From assembly GCF_029227915.1 (NCBI RefSeq), contig NC_079884.1, positions 26,786,001 to 26,846,000 on the forward strand: DNA of 60,000 nt, in the 5' to 3' direction. The notes under the pieces are model-generated. The model saw only the letters and a list, made by a program, of their open reading frames with translations, was not told the DNA's origin and searched no databases. Origin of the DNA: Hydractinia symbiolongicarpus. Its lineage: Eukaryota; Cnidaria; Hydrozoa; Anthoathecata; Hydractiniidae. The translations under genes were made by a program, and so were the position numbers. This document shows positions 46,428 to 58,837 of this stretch, one piece after another. Positions within the stretch are counted from its first letter, which is position 1; every line of letters begins with the position of its first letter.

Positions 46428-47114
46428 CAGTCTACTCTCGTTAAGCGGAGCCTCCACGGGACCGAAAAAAATGGTTCCGTTTATCGAATGTTCCACATAT
46501 CCGAATTGCTCGATAAGTGAAACCTCTATGAAACCGAAAAAAAGTTCCACCCATCGAACTTCTCTCTTATCTGAAATCTCAGGAGACCGCGGAATTTACA
46601 AATAATCAAAAACAGGAGGAGGAATAAAAGACGCCTAAATTTACACAGGTAAGCCTTTGCTTTGAAGACTGAACAGCTGCCATTTTTGAAATGTGACTGC
46701 TAATATAGTTTTTATGTTTTCATTACTTGATAGCAACCGAATGTTCGCATTCGAGAAAAGAATGTTTTCGTTAAAATGATTCGAACGTACTGTAGATGAT
46801 TTTTCTTTTGGAAAAGTTCCACTTATCTGAATAAATATTGCTCAAGGGTCCAAAAAATGGTTCCACTTAATGAAAGTTCCACTTATATGAATAAATATTG
46901 CTCTAAGGTCCAAAAAATGGTTCCACTTATTGAAAGTTCCACTTATCTGAATAAATATTGCTCAAGGGTCCAAAAAATGGTTCCACTTATTGAAAGTTCC
47001 ACTTATCTGAATAAAAAAGAGATGTTTGGTGATGCAAATTCAAGGGACCGGGAAATTGGTTCCACTAAACGAAAGTTCCACTTATCCAGGATTCCACTTA
47101 TCGAGAGTAGACTG
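46428..47114. mobile_element. pogo-like MITE with internal 60-bp repeats (687 bp)
   Basis: The left end CAGTCTACTCTCGTTAAGCG and the right end (minus strand CAGTCTACTCTCGATAAGTG) are terminal inverted repeats; TA follows on the right, TG precedes on the left. At about 46815-47018 a 60-bp unit rich in TTCCACTTATCTGAATAAA is repeated 3.4 times. No transposase. The ends resemble the 42.9-kb element only in the first bases, so it is a separate family. Confidence 0.75.
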
Positions 47115-48627
47115 TAAAACATTACCTATTATAATATTTTGCATTTAGCTTATAATTTATCGTGTGGCGAAAGTAGTAGCTGTAAATTTTGGTAAAATTT
47201 AGAAGTCATGACTTGTTGTAAAACAACACAACCTCAATGACTACATAAAAGCTGGATCACTGGTGGTTGGTTTGTTGGTTCCGCAAAATTTAGTGGTTCC
47301 CTGTTTTAGTATATATGGTAAAAAATACTCTTTGAGGAATCATGAAAAACTATCATCTATTTCATTTGCGATTTCGATTAAAATTAAGGGGAGTTAGTTT
47401 TAGTGCAGGAAAAATCCCCTAATCCTGTAACTTTTAAAATTCCTTCTTTATATCAAAGTTATAATACCAATCACAGGGAAGTATCATTGTTGTCTTGGTT
47501 ACGTCGTTTTTAACGTCAGAAAAACCGTAAAATTGCGGTTATTGTAGTGTGCATTTTTCAAGAAACCTTTAAAAGAACAAGCTGTGTGATTTATTTCCAT
47601 AGAGAATAATAAAAAGATTGAAAAACTTTTAACTTTAACTACGACATTGTGTTAAAGGGTTCTAAAATTTTAATCATAAACACACTCCTGCACAGTAAAT
47701 TCCGTGAAAAAAAATAGACAATAAAAGAAAGAACACCCACCAGTTTTATATTTGATAAGTATATTTCGAAGAAAAGTTAAAATCAAACCTATATTCCAAC
47801 TTTATTTTCTATATTTTGTTACTTTTAGTCGACGTATGAACATTTCATCCAACATTCATTTTTTGTGATCTGATTTGCGCATTTTAAAATTTTTGAAAAT
47901 TTCAAGAAAGAAGAAAAAAGTTGTGTTGGATGAAGTTTGATTGCTGTGAAACATTCCATCCAACAATTTCGGCAAGATTAAGGAAAGTCTCTGATTGAAA
48001 TGCGTCATTTTTTATGTTGGTTTGGTTTGGTGGTATGTTATGTCCAACATCTACAAACTCTGTGAATTTCGAACCTCGTTCGACAACATTTGAATTTGTC
48101 AATAGAATGTTTACAATTCGTATGCGTCAATATAAAATATCATTTGCAATTACGGGCAAAGCAGGCTAAAACACAGTTACTCATTTGACCAGGTGAAATC
48201 AAATAGGAAATCTCATTAAGTATGAACTCAAAATCTCCTACGTCCATTCTAAACAGTTCCCTGAATTCGATTCTCAATTCCTTTATGATATTATTAAAAT
48301 ATCCATTTTCCCCTCTCCTCTTTATCCACTCTCTTCTTTTACCACCTATTGGCTTTTTGTCATCTGAAGCTCATTCAGTAACACAACAAGCACTGCAAGA
48401 ATGAATGAACGATCAAAATTTCAAACGTTCAAATAATGGATGAAAGAAGTGCCCACAAACCTAAAATCTTACTTCCTCCAACATGAAGTTTGTCATACAA
48501 CATTTCATCCAACATGGGAAAAGCGTGTTTGTTCCGGCCTTTACATGTTGAACTTTCAATCAGTAGTAATAAGGATACGTCACAAACTATTCTCGTTTCC
48601 AGAATTTATTCTACGCCTATACTCGCT
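47115..48627. other. intergenic stretch with a recurring motif
   Basis: No gene. The motif CATTTCATCCAACA or close relatives occurs at 47840-47856, 47946-47965 and 48499-48515, and inverted at 47921-47938. The piece 47255-47320 is the reverse complement of a sequence next to the 15-bp minisatellite (53041-53090). Confidence 0.45.
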
Positions 48628-48663
48628 TGTAACAACAGGCTATGGTGCTAGCCTGTTGTTACA
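48628..48663. repeat. perfect hairpin, 15-bp stem and 6-nt loop
   Basis: TGTAACAACAGGCTA (48628-48642), loop TGGTGC, then the exact complement TAGCCTGTTGTTACA (48649-48663). It is not followed by a T-run and not linked to any gene. Confidence 0.9.
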
Positions 48664-50391
48664 GAGAATGCAGTTCAAACTATAGATGTTGATTTAGAAA
48701 CACGAAGTACCCTTACAATTTTCACACGAGTAATTGCAAACTAACGTAAAATGAAATGCACTATAAGCGAAACACCAAAAAGGCGTCGTTAAGGGCAATT
48801 TAACAATTACACTTCTTCAATTGGCTGCTTTTGTGGGAATATAATCTTTATAGAAGCACATAGCTATAAACAAAACGAGAGGTAAATAATAGTACTCCTA
48901 TATCTCTTCTTCAAATATTGGCACCCTGCAAATAAGTCGCCACAGCTTCAACCCTTGAAATTAAATGTTTATGTGTGCCCTGTACATTAACTGGAATAAT
49001 TATTAGTTTTTTTTAATCTAAAGTTGTGAAATAGAAGTCAAATGGTGGCATTTAATAGAAGACAGGACTTCTTTGATTCAACTGATCACCCATTTAATAA
49101 ACACACCCTTAAACGAATCTCTTTTAACCAATGAAAAAACAGGAAAAATACATCAATACACAGAATATCATACCGCAGTAGATCTTTTACAAATCTTACA
49201 TATTATCTTTAAAACATCAGTGGCAAAACTACAGTGGTGCAACCGCAAGACATCCGAAAAGTTCACTTCAACTAAAATAAGCTTCATAATTTTTAAAATG
49301 TTCACCAGCTTGTGAAATGTTAGTTAAACATTTGATAAACAATTAAACAGTTGATATCTGGCGATGCGCAAAATGAAAGCTGCACAGTAATAACCAATTT
49401 GACGTTTAGGTTTAAATTTCAATGTTAACAACAATAAATTCCCAGTGTAACGGACATACTGTCAAATAACACTAAAAAATAATCTGAAATGTATTATTTA
49501 GAAATATGGAATGTGCTGTCACCTATTACATGCCAGTTTATCAAATTTATAGGTACCATACCTCCAAGATTCCTAGATACTGGCTATTACTTTAACCTAC
49601 CCCTCACATTTCGGTGAAATTCATATAGTTTGTAAAATATAATAACTTCCGTTAGAATTTGAAACTTACACTATAATTATTTTTTATCGAAAAGATTTCT
49701 AGCACAAGATTTAGATAAATCCGAATAAGTTATTGAAGGAGTTAGGGCGAAATCAATTCATCAAATTCATCATTCAAATGTATAGTCCTTCGAAAATCCT
49801 ACGAAAATTTGGGGTTGATTCTCTGCACTGATTTCTCTTTGTCGCTTTTGCGCTACGTTAAAAGAAAAATTATAATCGAAATTCTGCGAAATTAAAGGTT
49901 TTGCTTGATGTGTTTTCTCAACAGAACTGACATTAATACCACCACAATTCTGAAAGAAAAAGGCAGTCAATTTTCGGGTCAAATTATTGTCAAAAAAAAC
50001 CTGCTTTTTCTCAGATCCTTTTTCCCAAGTTTATTTTCAAAAAAAAGTAAATTTCCTGAAGTGAACACTCCGAAGGGGAGAGAGAGTACTATCGTCACAA
50101 AAATGCAAAGAATTAAATTTTCCTAAGTTCTTTTTTCGTGATGACGTCATTTGCACGAAAAGAGAAAAGATTGATATTTAGGAGTGGTACAGTCTAGTCA
50201 TGTGGTGCGCATGTACATGCAAATGTAAACAAATGAAAGTAAAAACTAAAGTAGATTCAAACAAACAAACAAAGTTGCATGCCAATAATTTTTGCAAAGT
50301 AAACAGATGTTGATTGATTTCCACTTCATCATTTTTCTTATCAATGTCAACAAATGTTTTTTTTACAAACGCAAATAACTGGGTTTTGCAC
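48664..50391. other. intergenic stretch
   Basis: No supported gene or element. Confidence 0.4.
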
Positions 50392-50641
50392 TCAGCTTAC
50401 CTGCTGTATCAATGAAAGAAACAAATCACGACATCACGTGGTCAGTTTACCTGCTGTATCAATGAAAGAAACAAATCACAACATCACGTGATCAGCTTAC
50501 CTGCTGTATCAATGAAAGAAACAAATCACAACATCACGTGGTCAGTTTACCTGCTGTATCAATGAAAGAAACAAATCACAACATCACGTGGTCAGTTTAC
50601 CTACTGTATCAATGAAAGAAACAAATCACAACATCACGTGG
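50392..50641 (+). repeat. 50-bp minisatellite, five copies, each with CACGTG
   Basis: Five nearly identical units start at 50392, 50442, 50492, 50542 and 50592. Each begins TCAG-TTACCTGCTGTATC and ends CAACATCACGTGG. The CACGTG E-box palindrome recurs every 50 bp (50435, 50485, 50535, 50585, 50635). Confidence 0.95.
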
Positions 50642-51647
50642 TCAGTTTTTTTCCCCAAAAAATATTTCATTCACTTGCAAGAGGGACTCTTGTTGAAGTA
50701 ACCTAGTCAAGTTAAAAAAGGTTTAACGAAAATAACGACCTTCTACTGTTGTAACAAACTCCATTCATTGCACACTGTAAACTAGCCTCGTTAACTAAAC
50801 TTTCTTTCAGATATTAAAAATGGGTTTGTCATACGAAAGCATAGATGTATGTATGTATATGTAGACGAATGTTTCAAAGCAAATTCCTAAATTTCAATCC
50901 ATTAATAGACATAAAATCATTTCTCACAGCAAACCCTGAATTATAATCACCCGATGAGCATAAAGCAAGCTGGCCACATCTACTCTCTTAAATAATAGAG
51001 GTAATAATTATGTTTGATAAAACGAGTAAGATCTTTTTCAAAATTCTCGATTTTGATCACGTGAGCAAAGAACAATAAAAGTAACCAATGAAATAGCGCG
51101 CTCAGTATTATAACCGCAAAAAGTTTGTTTGCAACCCAGTGTAATTTTTCTTAAATTAGCTTGTTTCAATTTCCCAATAAAAAAAATTATGTTTTTTTGA
51201 CGTCACCAGAAGCTTAAAATGTTTCCATGCCCGTTAAAAATCGGTTTTCCGGTTTCCGGTTGATAAATCAAAAAACTTCTTGATTTGTTTCTGTTTTTTT
51301 TACAATAATTTAAATGCAATTTGGATTACCGCTTTTTTAATTTTTAGTAGAATTTTGAACTTATGGTTGAAGTAAGCTGATGGCATGATTTCTAAGAGTC
51401 CTCTTATTTTCATATACATTCAGATTATAAAAAATTCCAATCGTAGTAATTTATACTCTCATATAAAAGGAAACATTTTGCCGGAAAAAAAGGGCGGGAA
51501 AATACACTCAAAAAGCAGTAACTAAACTTGGAAAATGTTCCTGCTTCGTTATTTCGTCAATTCTTGGCTGGCTGTTATTTATAAATTATATTTCGACGGG
51601 GGTTATTTAAATTGGCTCCCAGTCAGACAGTGAGTATTAAAATGTGA
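50642..51647. other. intergenic stretch
   Basis: No supported gene or element. Confidence 0.4.
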
Positions 51648-51824
51648 CTAGTTTCTATCTCATGGTAAATCCACATGTCCTCGTCCTTTAACTTCCACGA
51701 AAATTCGCCCGTTGCAACAAAGTGGATAAAAACATATCTTATTTGCTATTTTGTGTGCACGCAGCACGACTTCTTTTTTGCGCACACACGCACAGACAGA
51801 ATACGAGCATTTTTAATATAGAGA
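51648..51824 (-). mobile_element. short Helitron-like element (177 bp)
   Basis: On the minus strand it begins A|TCTCTATATTAAAAATGC with a following CTGTCTGTGCGTGTGTG run, and ends GATAGAAACTAG|T after a weak GTGGA/CCAT stem. Confidence 0.5.
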
Positions 51825-52858
51825 TTATATTTTGACCTTTTTTATATTTCTTTTAACTAAAAATGGTAACTACGTTATGAAATAAAATTTAGAGAGGTGA
51901 TATACAAAGTTAGATGCAGCCCTGAGAATAGGCAAAGCGCGTCATTTTTACATTATAAACTTACTCTGTCTTCTTAGCTTGTGTGAAAAAGATTTAAACT
52001 GCTGTTTAAAAGGCATTTGTTTGTCTGCCTGTTTAAATTGTGAACTAAATTAAAGAGCACAGGCTCTATTGCAGATGCTCTTTGACCATACGTCAACAAA
52101 CCTGTTTTCTTTCGAATAAAAAAAACCCGCCGGTAAAATGTTTTGATAGTAAAAAATATTTCCACACGAGATATAATTTTTAAACAAAATACAGAGACAG
52201 GATCAATTCGCATTATATAGATAGCGTTATTGCAGCTTGATCCAGGACTGGATCTAACTTTGAATTTCTGCACCCTACAGAGCTAGCAATTAGTGTCACA
52301 TTTTTAATTGAAGAGATTTATTGAAGTTTGAATAAATTCGGTGCAACAAGTCGCGTGGAGGAATTTTCAGATATTATAAATAAATGTTTTGGAAAATACT
52401 AGAAAATCCTGAAAATCATTACTGGCAAATTTTATAGCATTTTTAACAAATACAGTACCTCGTGTTCCTTTCTCAGCAAAAAAACTTTTGATTTTATTGT
52501 TATGTATTATATTTTGCAGAATATAGTTGATTTTAAATTTGTTTCTAAAAAGAGAATTTTAAGTAAGCGAATTTTCTTTCATTTTACCAAACATTTTATT
52601 TTAGAACGGGGATTCCACTCGAGAGCAGAGCATTTTTGAACAGAGAATTTTACGCAGATTTGGGTGTCGTGATTATATCAAGACTGTCTCTATTTAAATG
52701 TCAGTTTACTTTTGAAATTACTTTTATGTCCCGTGAAATAATCCACTGAACTGGAAAAAAATGATTGATGAAACATTTGAATGTTTTAATTAAAAATCTC
52801 AAATGAAATAGATAATAAATTATTTCATGTAATTCTTTAGAAAGTATTTTTTACCATA
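51825..52858. other. intergenic stretch
   Basis: No supported gene or element. Confidence 0.4.
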
Positions 52859-53028
52859 TCTCTTTAATAATAGCCGTCGTCTGTCTGTCTGTGTGTCCGC
52901 GAAAGCCGTGTCCCGTAAGGAAACACAAAATTTTTAAAATGAGCATCAATACCAAGTGCGATATATTTTTACGGGTTAATTTAAAGGACAGGCGACCCCG
53001 TCGATTTTTTCCACGGACTAACGACTAG
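52859..53028 (+). mobile_element. short Helitron-like element (170 bp)
   Basis: It begins A|TCTCTTTAATAATAGCC with a CTGTCTGTCTGTGTGTCC run and ends TTCCACGGACTAACGACTAG|T. It has the same terminal layout as the intron 1 elements. Confidence 0.65.
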
Positions 53029-53070
53029 TATACTATAATAGGGAACCAATAAAATTTTGCGGAACCATGA

Positions 53071-53295
53071 GCGAACCAACCACCAGCGAACCAACCACCA
53101 GCAAACCAACCACCAGCAAACCAACCACCAGCGAACCAACCACCAGCGAATCAACTACCAGCGAACCAACCACCAGCGAATCAACCATTAGCGAACCAAC
53201 CACCAGCGAACCAACCACCAGTGAACCAACCACCAGCGAACCAACTACCAGCGAACCAACCACCAGCGAATCAACCATTAGCGAACCAACCACCA
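53071..53295 (+). repeat. 15-bp minisatellite, 15 copies
   Basis: Fifteen tandem units of GCGAACCAACCACCA with rare substitutions. A 15-bp unit keeps frames open on both strands (Glu-Pro-Thr-Thr-Ser or Val-Val-Gly-Ser-Leu). The preceding GGAACC-AT-AAATTTTGCGG sequence recurs inverted at 47255-47320. Confidence 0.9.
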
Positions 53296-53722
53296 GTTTT
53301 ACAGCTGTTGACGTATCTCGTACAATTTTGGTATTGTTACAATGAATTTACAGCTATTAAAATTTTTTTCATGACACGATTAGTTCTGAGACAAATGTAA
53401 ATAAAATAATGCACTGTTAAAATCATTTAAAGATTTAAATCTTTGCGAGTTGTAGTTTAGACAGTCTTCGTGGAGTTCGGAGATGCGAAAATACCCACAA
53501 AATGCATTTTAAAATGTCATTCGCGAAAATTAATACCTTGGAATAAAATCACGAAAATTCAAAAACTCTTAAAATCACAACAGAGTTAAAAAGGACGCAA
53601 TTTTGTATAACGCATCATATTCATGTGAATAAAATAGTTGTTCAGCCTGATTTTTGTGAAGTCTCAGATGCGTACACGAGGCGATACGTATATTCAGCTG
53701 CCTGCTTGCATTGTACAATGCC
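53296..53722. other. intergenic stretch between two minisatellites
   Basis: No supported gene or element. Confidence 0.4.
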
Positions 53723-54105
53723 GGTTCGCTGCGCTGGTTTCGCGAAACATTGTCAGTTCGCTGTATTGGTTTCGCAAAACATTGGTGGTTCGCTGCGTTG
53801 GTTTCACAAAACACTGGTGGTTCGCTGCACTGGTTTAGCAAAACACTGGTGGTTTGCTGCATTAGTTTCGCAAAACACTGGTGGCTTGCTGCGTTGGTTT
53901 TGCGAAACACTGGTGGTTCGCTGCACTGGTTTAGCAAAACACTGGTGGTTTGCTTCACTGGTTTCGCAAAACACTGGTTGGACGCAGCGCTGATTTTGCA
54001 AAACACTGGTGGTTCGCTGCGCTGGTTTCGCAAAACACTGGAGATTCGCTGCGCTGGTTTTGCGAAGCACTGGTGCTTTGCTTCACGGGTTTCGCGAAAA
54101 TATCA
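53723..54105 (+). repeat. 33-bp minisatellite, about 11-12 copies
   Basis: Units of GGTTCGCTGCGCTGGTTTCG plus CAAAACACTGGTG vary at several positions. Because 33 is divisible by three, frames stay open on both strands and give false proteins with GSLRWFRKTLV-type repeats. Confidence 0.9.
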
Positions 54106-57100
54106 TGGTTTAGTGTTTTTTGTATTAACAATTTTTTACAAAATTAGTTATTTTCCTTTCTGTCATCTGAAAGTAGAATACAGCAAAACTATTTATCGTC
54201 AAAACTTTGAACAAACAATTTGTTAAAAATACATTTTTAAATTGACAGATAAAAAATGTGACGCGCATATTTTTAATAAGTGAAGGTGGGATAGAAAAAT
54301 AACTTGACACTCATCTCAAATAAAAAATACATGCCTTTAAGAGGAAAATTATTATAAGAACACGAGCTGAAAAGTGAGTACAAAATAAGAACAGGTTCAA
54401 AATATTACTTTTATGACAAAGCTCAACAAGAATCTTGAGGTAAAACAGAATAACCAGGATGTCATTTTTTGCAATTATGTCTCAAAGTTATGGTCGCTTT
54501 TTTCCCACAGAAACACCTATTTTTTATATAAGCACGTGACAAAATAATTAGAACAAAATTAAGGCTGAATTTTGAAGTTGTGTTCTTATTGTAAAAAAAA
54601 AAAAAAAAAAAAAAAAGAACAAATTGATCTGGAAAAGGCTGAAAATAAAAACAGCTAGACTGAGGTCAGAATCTTCGATTCTTACAAAAACGTATAATTA
54701 TTCAAGAAACAATATGAGAAGTGGTAAAAGAGACTTTTACTTGGTTACCTAATTTATACCTTTTTTATTCTTCGTCTTTCTTTACCCTTAGTTAGTAAAA
54801 GACTAATGTCGGCCAATCGGGAGATGATGCCACTTAATAAAGTCAGAAAATGATGTAATTGTTGATTGAGACACCAGGCTGTTTTTTTAATGTCTGTAAA
54901 CAATGTTTATATTAAGCAACCAACTGAACTGAATGTCTTCGAAGAGATATCCGACCTCTCTATCGAATTTTTAGGCGCGTCATGTCGAGCTCGTAATTTC
55001 TTTGTATTTCCGACATGACTAGGACTTTCAGTGAAGCAGCAAAATATTTGCCCAGACGAATTAACCTACTGTTGATTTTGCTAAACCTTGGAGGAAAGAA
55101 TACGCTAAAGGCTAAACTTGTCTCTCTTTTACGCTATAAACTTCACTAAACTTTTCTAAAATCCTGTTTGTTAATCCACCTTCCCTCTCCTCTTTCTCCT
55201 CCCTGCCATCCTCTTCTACCATTCCACCCCCCCTCTCGTTTATATAAATCGAATAAGGACAATGTATGATATGTCATCGCCTATGGAAACCTTTTATGTA
55301 TCTATCACCTATCACCAAAGTTGACTATGTCATCAAAAGTACTCTACCCTGAGTATACTCCAGGGCCATAAATCCTTTATCACCATGACAAAAATAAACG
55401 ATGATAGAAAAATTAGTTGAACAAGCACTTTACGCATGAAAGATGAAATTAACCTTCCCTCCGTTTCAGTTCACAACTACTCTTTCACTAGCTGAATTTT
55501 AAAACACTAACAAGCACTCTTATATCAACACTTGAAGAGATATGTAACAGAAAGAGAGAAGAGGAACATTAGTTTATATACACACTGTCTGCACTTAATG
55601 GAAAATAAAAGGTGCCAAGCAACATGAAAAAAATGTGAAGCTATATCTAGTTTTTCAGGTTAAGTTTCAATCGCCATTTAAAGTTTATGCGCGTAATTTA
55701 CTGCTGCTAAATTTGTGTATTTCATACCAAAGGTAAAATTCTCGTTGGACTGTTACAAAACTGATACACATGGATGCACGTGTTTCATTTCAAAGACGCT
55801 CTGTTTCATGTAGTTAATATTCCAAAAAGTTTATCGATCCAGCTTGTATTCTTTCTCTCGCGTTTACTTTCGTGTTTAATGAACCTTATTATTTCCATTC
55901 AATTTTTTTAGCGTGGCCTAACGTAGGTTACACAAACGGCATACCATCAATAAATATTTGTATAATATGTGTGTCCAGTGTCATTGCAAGAGCAAAAGAG
56001 CCCAGCACAATACTTTTTGACATCTGGTCAGTAAATTTAACCTTACAGTAAAGCATGTTGGCTGGAAATACACCAACTAGATGTGCAGTTCGTTATAATA
56101 TCTAAACAATTGAAAACTGAACAACAACAAATTTTTCTTTTTTAAAAAACATGGCGGAATTTGCTGGAAGGAGATAAAAATTTCAAAAAAGTCCACAGCG
56201 GCCATAAAAGAAGAGGAAAAAGGAGTCAACTCTACGTCAAAATAAATATGGCAGCTTAGTTACGAGTGCTGACCGGTCTGTTAAGGAATTGTTGTGTTTA
56301 TTACTGTCTATGTATTCTTCTTAAAAAAATAGCCGCGCAATGTATACTTAATTTTAACTAAGAAATGATTCTAAAAGTATAAATAAGTTTTGTGTTATCC
56401 AACACTGGTGATGAGTTACCCTAGGTTTTCTTACAGCCTTTTTTTAAACAGAAAGATCATTAAACAAAACAAAATGGACAAAAAATATAGACATATAACA
56501 AACATGTTAGAACAAAATTTCTGTGTAGCAAAAATAATTTTAGCTAGCAAGTAGAGCAGATGTTCAGTTATTGATTTATTCTCATAGTGATTTAAACCTC
56601 TATGAACTAGGAATTACAATATTTAATTTGTTTACTCACACGTCCCTCAAACACAAACGTGCCAAACTGATACTAGCGCTTCCACCAAGTTAAAAACCAG
56701 CATTTTATAGATCTCAAAGTTAGGACATACGCTTGTCGCGCACAATATCATGAAAAAATAAACGGCGAGAAACGCATACTTAAAGTACCTTTCAAATTCA
56801 TCTTGATGTTGGTAGCGGTCTTGAGCAACCTCTCCAGAGCCTCAGTCAGTTAATTTATCGTGCCCTTTTAACAATATGCCTACAAAAAACACTGGACCCC
56901 TTGCTGACGTCAATGCATTTGGCATGGTGGAATGGCACTAACCGAACATGTGACTAAGTCTTTAAAAGTACTGAGGGTCATGAGTTGCAGTGTATACAGC
57001 TGAAAGTGTAAAGAATGACATTTGGGTAGATTTTCTGTCGTCTTTAATTTTCTTGGATACAAGTTTAAACGCTTTAAAGGAAATATTTTTTTCTGCCAAG

Positions 57101-58544
57101 CAGTGTCTTTGGAAATCTTTTTTCTTTGTTTGTTTGTTTGTTTGTTTTTATTGTTGTTTTTCTTAAAGAATGGCGTTTCTGCATGTAAGTCTTTCTTTTG
57201 CAAATGAAATAGATTTCTAGAATTTTTGGGCTTAAAACATGTTGTTAAACAACTAATTATAAGTGAAATATTTTGTTGATTTCTGCGAGGGTGAAAATGT
57301 AAAATCTTCCAAGGGGTTTAAAATCACAAACGTTGCCTAACTGTTGTGACGAAACATCCAATGTGGATGAAAAAAAAATAGAATGACCCATTGAACAAGC
57401 CTCACACAGATATGTAAAAAATAGACTCACTTACGTCAATGTGTTTCATATTCCACCACGTCCTTTTGATATTTGACGCAATTGAGCAAAGCAGATTAAA
57501 AGTGGAAATTCGACGAACGCAAACAACAGTAGACGCTTAAAAATATCTTGAGTTATTTGAGCAGTATGAATACGTCATTTGATATATACCATCTCTCCAA
57601 AGTAAACAATGTTCTCCAGCAATATTACATGAGAGTATGTAGAAGTTATTTTAAAAGAGCTAATATTGAAACAAGGTTTTGTACTTTTTAATCTCGCCAT
57701 GTTTTTGAGTTGATACAGTAACACGAAAGTCTGTTTTACTTTTTAGTTTTAAACTGCATATTCTTAGTATAGCAAGCTTTTCACAGCGACTATATTTTTT
57801 ACTACCACTGATCTGATGTTTTCATTCATGTTATCCCAGTATTTCTAAGGTATGCCTGACATTTGATGACGTCATGAAATGTAATTCGAAACAAGAAAGA
57901 TTTTATTGAATTTACTTTCAACAAATCGAAGTTGAAAGTTTGCCAAAAAATTTTCATAGTAAGAAGGATCGCGTTTCTTTGTTCTTTTTAATCGCTGAAT
58001 GGATATTAGCGTGCTTAAAGAGTTAACCCCGTTAACATGACCTTAAGAATGGCTGCATTTTCCAAAAATATTTTTGGTTTATTTCCAGAACGTTTGCCAT
58101 AAAAACGTTAAAATAACATTCTATCGCGATTTTTTTAACCCTTGGGTTGTAATTCGGGTTTTCTGGAGGAGACGCCCCCCTTTTCGCTGATAATTCTATA
58201 ATTTATGAATCAAATATAAGGAAACATTAAACTTCTGCTATCGAGGTATCGTTTATCCTTACAGACGGTGCTAAATCACGAAAAATGCTTTTAAAGTTTT
58301 TTCCTTGACATTTTAAAGCTTCTAAAGCGACAGGGACATGTTACACCACTAATTTTACTTTTTTCTTGCACCTTTGAAACTGAAGTCAAGCTGACGAGTT
58401 CACTTTTTAATTCAAACCGTTGAGTCTGTTGTGAAGCTACTTGTAGCCTAATCTCTATATTATTAGACGTCTTCTGTGTGTTTAAAATGACTACCCGAAG
58501 CTGCATTCACGATCTCCCGCAGAGTAAATAATGTGCTGAAGGGC
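54106..58544. other. long intergenic stretch
   Basis: About 4.4 kb with no supported gene. A run of 24 A lies at 54593-54616 and a pyrimidine-rich segment at about 55140-55240. Confidence 0.4.
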
Positions 58545-58578
58545 AAACCCGTGGATTTCTCCACGAGTTAAACACTAA
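58545..58578 (+). mobile_element. orphan Helitron-like 3' terminus
   Basis: CCCGTGGATTTCTCCACGAG forms a hairpin, followed by TTAAACACTAA|T (a CTRR-type end). No matching 5' end was found upstream. Confidence 0.45.
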
Positions 58579-58837
58579 TTTAATTTAAAATTCATATACA
58601 TAGTGTATTATACTAAGAGTTTTAGAAGTTTCATGCATGAAATGTGCAAATACAAGAAGACATTGAAAAGCTAACGACGTTGCTATGCATTAAATTTTGC
58701 AGCTGGTAGCAGAAAGAACTAAACTTAAATCAAAATTCGCCCATTCTTGTCCCCAAAGCTCTTTAAAATAAACTCGAAAGTAGTTCGAGTTTATCTCAAA
58801 GAGCTCCCCAGGGAATGAAATTCGACAATATTCTCTA

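Noticed and set aside
50392-50641. CRISPR-like array
   Set aside because: Units are direct tandem copies without variable spacers, in a eukaryotic genome; it is a minisatellite.
53033-53345. Apparent Glu-Pro-Thr-Thr-Ser repeat protein
   Set aside because: A 15-bp minisatellite explains it, with the opposite strand equally open and no promoter or splice context.
53575-54226. Several overlapping open frames on both strands
   Set aside because: They are products of the 33-bp minisatellite, whose unit length keeps all frames open.
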